A stretch of DNA of 9,981 bases from CAYSGL01 sp964520985 (GTDB lineage Bacteria > Pseudomonadota > Alphaproteobacteria > Micavibrionales > Micavibrionaceae): assembly GCA_964520985.1 (NCBI GenBank), contig CAZFPB010000029.1:1-9981 (forward strand). The letters are read 5' to 3'. Position 1 is the first letter of the stretch; each line of letters begins with the position of its first letter. This document shows, one piece after another, positions 1 through 4,816 of the stretch. The position numbers were made by a program, and so were the translations under genes. The notes under the pieces are model-generated. The model was not told where the DNA came from and searched no databases. It saw only the letters and a list, made by a program, of their open reading frames with translations.

Positions 1-49
1 GACGAATTTCGCAACTCTCTTTCCTAGCCGCGGCGGTTGGTTTTCGTGA
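1..49 (+). other. Possible 3' end of an upstream gene (small terminase position)
   Basis: Only a few codons are visible, so no product can be named. Frame 1 is open from the window edge to TAG at 25-27 (8 codons). Frame 2 is open from the edge to TGA at 47-49, which would overlap the GTG at 46-48 as a GTGA junction with the large terminase. Either could be the tail of the preceding gene, which in phage cassettes of this layout is usually the small terminase subunit. No Shine-Dalgarno sequence is visible here. Confidence 0.25.
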
Positions 50-2175
50 TTGCCGACCCTTCCCAAATCCCCGGCCCGACTGCAGGAAGCCGCCGCCGTG
101 AGCGGGCCGCGCAGACGTCGCGCGATGAGATGCGTGAGGTTTCGGACATCGGCGACATTCCGCCGGTTGCCAATCCCGAGCGTCGCGAGGCATGCCGGCT
201 CGACTTGCGGCTTTACGGCATCACGTACTTTCCGCACTCGGCAGGCCTCACGCCACTGTCCTGTGACCATGACCGCTACATAGCGCGGATGCAAAACGTG
301 CTTCTCAACGGCGGGCGATTTGCCGGGGTTGTCTATCGAGGATTTGCCAAGACGACTTGGTCGGAAATCGGCGCGATGTGGTCGACAAGCTATGGCCACC
401 AAGAGTTCGTTCCGGTGTTTGGGGCTGACGCAGCAACCGCAGGCCAGATCATAGACTCCATCAAGATGGAGCTAGAAACCAACGACCTTCTCTATGAAGA
501 CTTTCCGGAAATCTGCCATGCGATTCGCGCCTTAGAGGGAAAGCCTCAGCGGCAGCATTCGCAGCATCATCACGGCGCAAGAACGTTCATTGAGTTCGTC
601 TCCGATACGGTCGTACTTCCGACAATCGCCGGGAGCGTTGCGTCTGGAGCTGTAATAACTTCACACGGGTTGCTCGCCGCCGGGCGCGGCATGAAGTACA
701 AGCGCGCTGATGGCGCGAATGTGCGCCCCACGTGCGTGCTGCTCGACGACATTCAAACCGACGAGTCGGCCAAGGCTCCGCTTCAGAATGCGAAGCGACT
801 CAAGGTAATTCGCAAGTCTATCCTGCGAATGGGAGGGCATCGCCGTAAGCTTGCGGTCATCCTGGGAGGGACGATTATCGAGGCCGACGATGCAGTCGAT
901 CAGTTGTCGAATCCTGCATTGCCTGGTGCATTTGAGTCTGAGCGCATTCCGATGGTCCGGAAATTCGCTGATGCACACGACTCGTTTTGGATGATCGAGT
1001 ATGCAGCAGTGCGGCGGGCCTATGACAGAGATGATGTCCTTGGAAGGCTAAAAGCCGAGCAAGCTTCGAGTGATCTCTACGCTGCGAATCGCGAGCGCGC
1101 CGACGCCGGCTGTGAGGTTTCCTGGGAGTCTTGCTACGATCCGGAAACGGAAATCTCCGCCATTCAGCATGCCTACAACATTCTGATAGACGACGGCGAA
1201 GAGGTGTTTCTGTCCGAGTGCCAGAACACGCCGAAGCGCGCCGCGGCCGAGGCGGATTCCGTCGAGGTCAACGCCCTTACCGTTGCGATGCGCACCAGTG
1301 GTCTGCCTCAAGGCGTGGCCCCGCTGGCCGCAACGACACTGACGATTCACATCGACGTTCAGCACACGCTGTTGTACTGGTCGGCACTGGCTTGCGATGC
1401 GAACCTGACCGGCTCGATCATCGACTACAACACCTTCCCTGAGCAGAATTCGCGCTACTTCGCCCTGCGTGAAGCCACTCGCAAGCTCGGCGACATCTAC
1501 CCCGGCACGAACGCGCAGGAGGCGGTCGAGTTGGGCTTGATCGGGCTCATCAATCAGCTCGTGACGCGCGACTGGAAGAACGAGGCCGGGTCGCCGATCG
1601 GCGTCGGCCAGATCCTTATCGACTGGTCGGACGGCGAGATGGACGACACGGTGGCGAAGGTGTGCCGCACGTCTCCGTACAAGGCGCTGATTCATCCGAT
1701 GGCGGGCGTCGGCATCGGCCCCGAAAAGGCCCCGATGATGCTGTACACGCCGCAGAACGGAGAGGTTCTAGGCAACCACTGGATCAAGAAACGCAACCAG
1801 AAGCAGGCCGTGGTCGGCGTGCGGGCCGACGTGAACTACTGGAAGTCTCGGGCCGCTAAGGCGCTGACCTGCCTGTCGTCGATTCGCGGATCGATCACGC
1901 TCTACGGCAGCAACGGCGAAAACGGCACTCGCATCACCGATCACCGCATGATTGCCGATCACTTCTCGTCCGAGAAGGGAACGCGGCTCACGAACGAAGA
2001 TCGCAAGCGAACCGTCACCGTCTTCAGCCTGAAGCCGAACCGCGAGAATCACTACTGGGACAACCTCATCGGCTGCATGGTCGGCGCGAGCATGAAGGGT
2101 TGCGGAAACGAAGAAGCGGTGAAGCCGAGGGAGCGCAAGACCCTTTCCCAACTCGCCAGCGAGGCGAAGCGATGA
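37..2175 (+). CDS. terL: Phage terminase large subunit (TerL, packaging ATPase/nuclease)
   Basis: This is the motor that cuts concatemeric phage DNA and drives it through the portal using ATP. Reading from TTG 37 (712 aa), the ATPase domain shows a P-loop RGFAKTT at residues 101-107 (Ala where a classical P-loop has Gly before Lys), a Walker B strand CVLLDDIQ at 233-240 with acidic D237/D238, and a coupling motif VILGGT ending at T279. FLSECQN at 391-397 resembles the E-x-Q-N segment of phage terminases. The nuclease domain offers candidate metal ligands D440 (HIDVQ), D529/D532 (LIDWSDG) and D675 (HYWDNLIG). The start is uncertain: TAG at 25-27 bounds the frame, and TTG 37, GTG 46 and ATG 130 lack a good ribosome-binding site. 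Recognisable family sequence begins near residue 37, so all three remain possible. Third-position GC rises abruptly near nt 1200. The stop overlaps the next start as ATGA. Confidence 0.93.
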   Translation: MVFVIADPSQIPGPTAGSRRRERAAQTSRDEMREVSDIGDIPPVANPERREACRLDLRLYGITYFPHSAGLTPLSCDHDRYIARMQNVLLNGGRFAGVVYRGFAKTTWSEIGAMWSTSYGHQEFVPVFGADAATAGQIIDSIKMELETNDLLYEDFPEICHAIRALEGKPQRQHSQHHHGARTFIEFVSDTVVLPTIAGSVASGAVITSHGLLAAGRGMKYKRADGANVRPTCVLLDDIQTDESAKAPLQNAKRLKVIRKSILRMGGHRRKLAVILGGTIIEADDAVDQLSNPALPGAFESERIPMVRKFADAHDSFWMIEYAAVRRAYDRDDVLGRLKAEQASSDLYAANRERADAGCEVSWESCYDPETEISAIQHAYNILIDDGEEVFLSECQNTPKRAAAEADSVEVNALTVAMRTSGLPQGVAPLAATTLTIHIDVQHTLLYWSALACDANLTGSIIDYNTFPEQNSRYFALREATRKLGDIYPGTNAQEAVELGLIGLINQLVTRDWKNEAGSPIGVGQILIDWSDGEMDDTVAKVCRTSPYKALIHPMAGVGIGPEKAPMMLYTPQNGEVLGNHWIKKRNQKQAVVGVRADVNYWKSRAAKALTCLSSIRGSITLYGSNGENGTRITDHRMIADHFSSEKGTRLTNEDRKRTVTVFSLKPNRENHYWDNLIGCMVGASMKGCGNEEAVKPRERKTLSQLASEAKR

Positions 2176-2357
2176 CAACGGGCGAGCGGAAGTGCAAGAC
2201 GTTGGCACAGATGGCGGCGGAGGCCAACGGAGAGTCGAGCGAAGGCAACGGCAAGCCGGTTCTCTGCCCGCGGTGTGGCGGCAAGTCGACTCGCGCAGTC
2301 GGCGACGGCGTGCGGTTGTGCTCGAAGTGCGGGCGAGAGTTTACGACGAAGCATTAA
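2172..2357 (+). CDS. Small zinc-ribbon protein following terminase
   Basis: A 61-aa protein with four cysteines in two knuckles, CPRC at residues 32-35 and CSKC at 50-53, spaced as in a zinc ribbon. Such folds usually bind nucleic acid or protein; the specific role is unknown. I chose ATG 2172 because it overlaps the terminase stop as ATGA (translational coupling). An in-frame extension to 2100 would only overlap TerL. The N-terminal segment (KTLAQMAAEA, residues 9-18) closely resembles the last residues of TerL (KTLSQLASEA, residues 701-710), which suggests a shared binding motif or an old local duplication. Candidate roles are terminase accessory factor or small regulator; neither is shown by the sequence. 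Confidence 0.72.
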   Translation: MTTGERKCKTLAQMAAEANGESSEGNGKPVLCPRCGGKSTRAVGDGVRLCSKCGREFTTKH

Positions 2358-2372
2358 CACACGGAGAAGGCA

Positions 2373-2663
2373 ATGAGCAGCACGGAACTTGGAACGCTAC
2401 GCCGATACGATCCACGCCGGTACATGCTGCAACTTGCGCCCATGCAACCGAGAGGCGTAACAAACATCGAAGCGGCCATGCGTTCGATTCGTGAGGCAGA
2501 TGAGTTTCGCAACTTTGCACGAATGGCCGTTAAGTCAATTGCCCATGCTCTTGGAATGCCGCGGCACCTAACGTATAGCGGACCGCTGTCTACGCAATAC
2601 TCGCACTGCAAGGGCCGTGCTTGGCCGAAGACGCCGCGTCGGCTTCGGAACTTGGCGAAGTAG
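2373..2663 (+). CDS. Hypothetical small basic protein
   Basis: A 96-aa protein I do not recognise. It has no visible membrane segment, signal peptide or metal-binding cluster. The central part (about residues 30-60) is likely helical and the C-terminus is strongly basic (GRAWPKTPRRLRNLAK), which could fit nucleic-acid or protein contact, but this is only inference. Support for it being a gene: GGAGAAGG at 2363-2370 sits a few bases before ATG 2373, and it fills the gap between two zinc-ribbon genes without overlap. By hand count about 59% of its codons end in G or C, well below the roughly 90% in the second half of terL. That suggests separate acquisition, but also means codon bias cannot confirm it. 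Confidence 0.55.
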   Translation: MSSTELGTLRRYDPRRYMLQLAPMQPRGVTNIEAAMRSIREADEFRNFARMAVKSIAHALGMPRHLTYSGPLSTQYSHCKGRAWPKTPRRLRNLAK

Positions 2664-2702
2664 GTTGTACAGGCTGCGCTCGAAATCACGGAAGGAATCC
2701 AA

Positions 2703-2888
2703 ATGGCGGATGTTCGCGGAGTGAAGTGCCCCGACTGCAACTGCACGATGCCGGCGACCTATTCGGAGTCGAAGGCCGGTGGAGTTACGCAACGTCAGCG
2801 GCAGTGCTCGAAGTGCCAGCGCAAGGTTGTCACGGTCGAGAGAATCATCCACTACGGCGACGGCCGGAAGCGATCGCCGAGCGGCTAG
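2703..2888 (+). CDS. Small zinc-ribbon protein, NrdR/Com-like cysteine pattern
   Basis: A 61-aa protein with cysteine pairs CPDC (residues 9-12, plus C14) and CSKC (35-38). The layout between and after them, RQRQCSKCQRKVVTVERI, recalls the N-terminal zinc ribbon of the NrdR repressor (R-R-x-C-x-x-C then T-x-E-R) and small phage Com/Ogr-type zinc proteins. Those families bind DNA or RNA, so a regulatory role is plausible, but no ATP-cone or other effector domain is present. The start is well supported: GGAAGGA at 2690-2696 lies 6 nt before ATG 2703. It is the second zinc-ribbon gene in this pocket; overall similarity to the 2172-2357 product is low apart from the CxxC spacing and a CSKC knuckle. 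The palindrome-rich 2889-3002 region follows immediately. Confidence 0.7.
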   Translation: MADVRGVKCPDCNCTMPATYSESKAGGVTQRQRQCSKCQRKVVTVERIIHYGDGRKRSPSG

Positions 2889-3002
2889 CCTTACCCCCTG
2901 GGGCGACTTTTCAAACGCGAGGTTTTCGCGAGCTACTATCGCGTCAGAGTCGGTAATATCCATGCATCCACCGCGGCTTAATTACCCGCGGTCACTTAGC
3001 CC
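2889..3002 (+). promoter_or_regulatory. Palindrome-rich intergenic leader before the head operon
   Basis: This is the longest non-coding gap in the window. It holds an inverted repeat CGCGA (2916-2920) / TCGCG (2926-2930), then ACCGCGG (2970-2976) / CCGCGGT (2986-2992), and the left arm of a larger hairpin that begins at 2999. The region is relatively AT-rich around 2950-2985, including TAATAT at 2954-2959, but I cannot pair that with a convincing -35 box at normal spacing. It may carry a promoter, an operator or mRNA structure for the structural genes downstream. The function is inference; only the inverted repeats are seen. Confidence 0.35.
2970..2992 (+). repeat. 7-bp inverted repeat, 9-nt AT-rich loop
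   Basis: ACCGCGG at 2970-2976 is the exact reverse complement of CCGCGGT at 2986-2992, separated by CTTAATTAC. Each arm also contains the self-palindrome CCGCGG. It has no T-run after it, so it does not look like an intrinsic terminator. It could be an operator or a leader hairpin. Confidence 0.6.
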
Positions 3003-3031
3003 ATGCCGGGGCGGCATTCCCGCGCATGGGC
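2999..3031 (+). repeat. Strong hairpin covering the annotated gpW-like start codon
   Basis: GCCCATGC (2999-3006) pairs with GCATGGGC (3024-3031), and CGGG (3007-3010) pairs with CCCG (3019-3022). This gives a 12-bp stem with one bulged C (3023) and an 8-nt loop. It contains the ATG at 3003 and a second ATG at 3026, so if formed in mRNA it would mask both. The sequence following it (TATTTCATT) is only weakly T-rich, so termination is possible but not convincing. It more likely limits translation or stabilises the transcript. Confidence 0.6.
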
Positions 3032-3245
3032 TATTTCATTGGCCGACGCCGAAGACATTCGCGACGCTGCTGCAGCCAATGCCGCTGCCGGTATCTCGTC
3101 ATCGGCGGGCGATGGCCAGCAAGTCACCGCGCTGGACCCGGAAAAGCAGATGCGAGTGGCCGATAAGGTCGCCGCCAATGCCGCCGCCGCGCAGCCGCAC
3201 TTCGGCTTGCGAATGGTCCAACTTCGGCCGGGAGGTTGCGGCTAA
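3003..3245 (+). CDS. gpW-like head-tail joining protein (probable)
   Basis: An 80-aa (from ATG 3003) or 68-aa (from TTG 3039) protein directly upstream of the portal, the place and size of lambda gpW, which sits on the portal after packaging and completes the head. The pattern also fits: an N-terminal helix (SLADAEDIRDAAAANAAAG), a short strand region (DGQQVTALDP), then a second helix (EKQMRVADKVAANAAAA). No single residue is diagnostic. The stop TAA overlaps the portal ATG as TAATG, indicating coupled translation. The start is unclear: a TAG lies two codons before ATG 3003, no ribosome-binding site is visible, and ATG 3003 is inside a stable hairpin. The first nine residues look unlike the rest, and a more natural N-terminus would begin near residue 9. 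Confidence 0.62.
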   Translation: MPGRHSRAWAISLADAEDIRDAAAANAAAGISSSAGDGQQVTALDPEKQMRVADKVAANAAAAQPHFGLRMVQLRPGGCG

Positions 3246-4816
3246 TGGGCCTGCTCTCTCGGATCTCCGGCATGTTCGGCGGTCGCAGTAAAGCGACAAA
3301 GCAATCCGCTGCGCTCGACTTCTGGCGCAACCGGTATGCCGCGCTCCAGGCGAGCTACGACGCCGCGCGCACGTCGGACGAATACGGGAACATTTGGGCC
3401 AATGCGGATCGATTCGACGCCGACTCGGCGCACTCTCCGCAGGTTCGGCACACGCTGATCGCTCGGTCGCGCTACGAGATCAACAACAACGGTTACAGCG
3501 ACGGCATCGCGCAAACCTACGCGACCGACGTTGTCGGCCTTGGTCCGTCGCTGCGAATGCAGACCGGTAGCGAACCATTCAACCGGATGATCGAAACCGA
3601 GTGGTATCGCTGGACAACGGCGGTCAAGTTCCGCCGCAAGCTTTGGTGCATGGCCCACGCCAAGCACAGCGACGGTGAAGGGTTCGGCGTGCTGCGTCGC
3701 AATCCGCGCGTGAATCATCCGATCAATCTCGATCTCGTGCTACACGAGTCCGAGCAGTTCAGTTCGCCGAATACCGTATTTGAGCCGGGGCACATCGACG
3801 GCTTGAAGCTCGATGAGTTCGGCAACCCGCTCTATTACGAGCTGATGCGCGAGCATCCAGGCGCGATCAATCGCCAGTCGTTCGACCTCGTGCCGGAGAA
3901 GATCCCGGCCGAGTTCGTGCTGCATTGGTTCAAGATGCGCCGCCCCGGCCAGCATCGCGCCGTACCGGAATGCGCATCGACGTTGAATGCCGGAGCAGCC
4001 GCACGGCGTTGGCGAGAGTCGACTCTGGCAGCCGCCGAAACCGCTGCCGATTTCACGATGTTCATCAAGACGACGATGACGCCGGAGGACGCCGCGAGCG
4101 TCGCACCGATGTCCACGCTTGACATCAACAAGCGGATGATGACGGCGCTGCCGGAAAACTACGAACCGTTCCAGATGAGCGCCGAGCATCCCACGGCGAC
4201 GTACGAATCGTTCCACAAGTCGCTCGTCAACGAACAAGCGCGCCCGAAGTCGATGCCGTACAACAAAGCGGCCTGCGATTCCTCGTCATACAACTACGCC
4301 TCGGGCCGTCTGGATCATCAGACCTATTACGCCGCGCTCGACGTCGACCGCGAAGACTGCAACGACTCCGTTCTCGATCCGGCGTTCAACGTCTGGTTCG
4401 ACTTCGCCGTGATGCGTTTCGGCTGGCTCGGCGGCAATCCCGATGCCATTGGTCCTGGTGCGCGTGCGCACGTCTGGGATTGGCCTAAGCATCGCGTCGC
4501 CGACGTGGAGAGCGAAGCCAACGCGAGTCAGACGAAGCTCAAGAGCGGACAAGCGTTTCACCCGCAATTGTTCGCCGAGGCCGGGCTTGATTTCGAGGAC
4601 GAGCTTGCCAAGGCAGCTCAAGCCTACGGCGTCGATGTCGACGAATTGCGACGTCGCTTGCTCGATGTCGTGCTGCCGATTCCGCAGCAGATGGTCAAGC
4701 CGACCGACATTCAGGACCCGCCGAAACCGCAAGATCCGCCCGCAGCCAAGCAGGCGGTTGCGTCGCTCGTCAACCGTCTCAACGGTCACGCTACCAATGG
4801 AGTAGGGCATGGCTAA
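3245..4816 (+). CDS. Phage portal protein, lambda gpB type
   Basis: A 523-aa portal subunit. Twelve copies normally form the ring at one capsid vertex through which DNA enters and to which head-tail connectors bind. Family features visible: the N-terminal stretch TLIARSRYEINNNGYSDGIA (residues 70-89) followed by DVVGLGPSLRMQ, the mid segment FVLHWFKMRRPGQHRAVPE (224-242), a helical stretch with WRESTLAAAETAADF (256-270), and a C-terminal part with PYNKAACDSSSYNYASGRLD corresponding to the conserved N-Y-S-S-x-R region of lambda portals. The tail is Pro-rich (PKPQDPP). I chose ATG 3245 over TTG 3236 because GGGAGG at 3230-3235 is 9 nt upstream and ATG overlaps the preceding stop (TAATG). The 3' end overlaps the capsid gene by 8 nt. 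Length is close to lambda gpB (533 aa). Confidence 0.93.
   Translation: MGLLSRISGMFGGRSKATKQSAALDFWRNRYAALQASYDAARTSDEYGNIWANADRFDADSAHSPQVRHTLIARSRYEINNNGYSDGIAQTYATDVVGLGPSLRMQTGSEPFNRMIETEWYRWTTAVKFRRKLWCMAHAKHSDGEGFGVLRRNPRVNHPINLDLVLHESEQFSSPNTVFEPGHIDGLKLDEFGNPLYYELMREHPGAINRQSFDLVPEKIPAEFVLHWFKMRRPGQHRAVPECASTLNAGAAARRWRESTLAAAETAADFTMFIKTTMTPEDAASVAPMSTLDINKRMMTALPENYEPFQMSAEHPTATYESFHKSLVNEQARPKSMPYNKAACDSSSYNYASGRLDHQTYYAALDVDREDCNDSVLDPAFNVWFDFAVMRFGWLGGNPDAIGPGARAHVWDWPKHRVADVESEANASQTKLKSGQAFHPQLFAEAGLDFEDELAKAAQAYGVDVDELRRRLLDVVLPIPQQMVKPTDIQDPPKPQDPPAAKQAVASLVNRLNGHATNGVGHG

Noticed and set aside
1048..1695. 215-codon minus-strand open frame under terL
   Set aside because: Antisense to the conserved nuclease domain of TerL, with no motif and skewed composition.
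2908..2959. Sigma70-type promoter (TTTTCA with TACTAT, or TAATAT at 2954-2959)
   Set aside because: Spacing of about 20 nt for the first pair and no acceptable -35 for the second. Not strong enough to annotate.
2999..3040. Intrinsic terminator at the 12-bp hairpin
   Set aside because: The stem is strong but the following bases (TATTTCATT) are not a proper T-run, and the gpW-like gene continues through it.
2779..3291. 170-codon plus-strand open frame bridging the zinc-ribbon gene, the leader and the gpW-like gene
   Set aside because: It overlaps two better-supported genes and the hairpin-rich gap. Its Ser/Arg/Pro-rich sequence matches no pattern.
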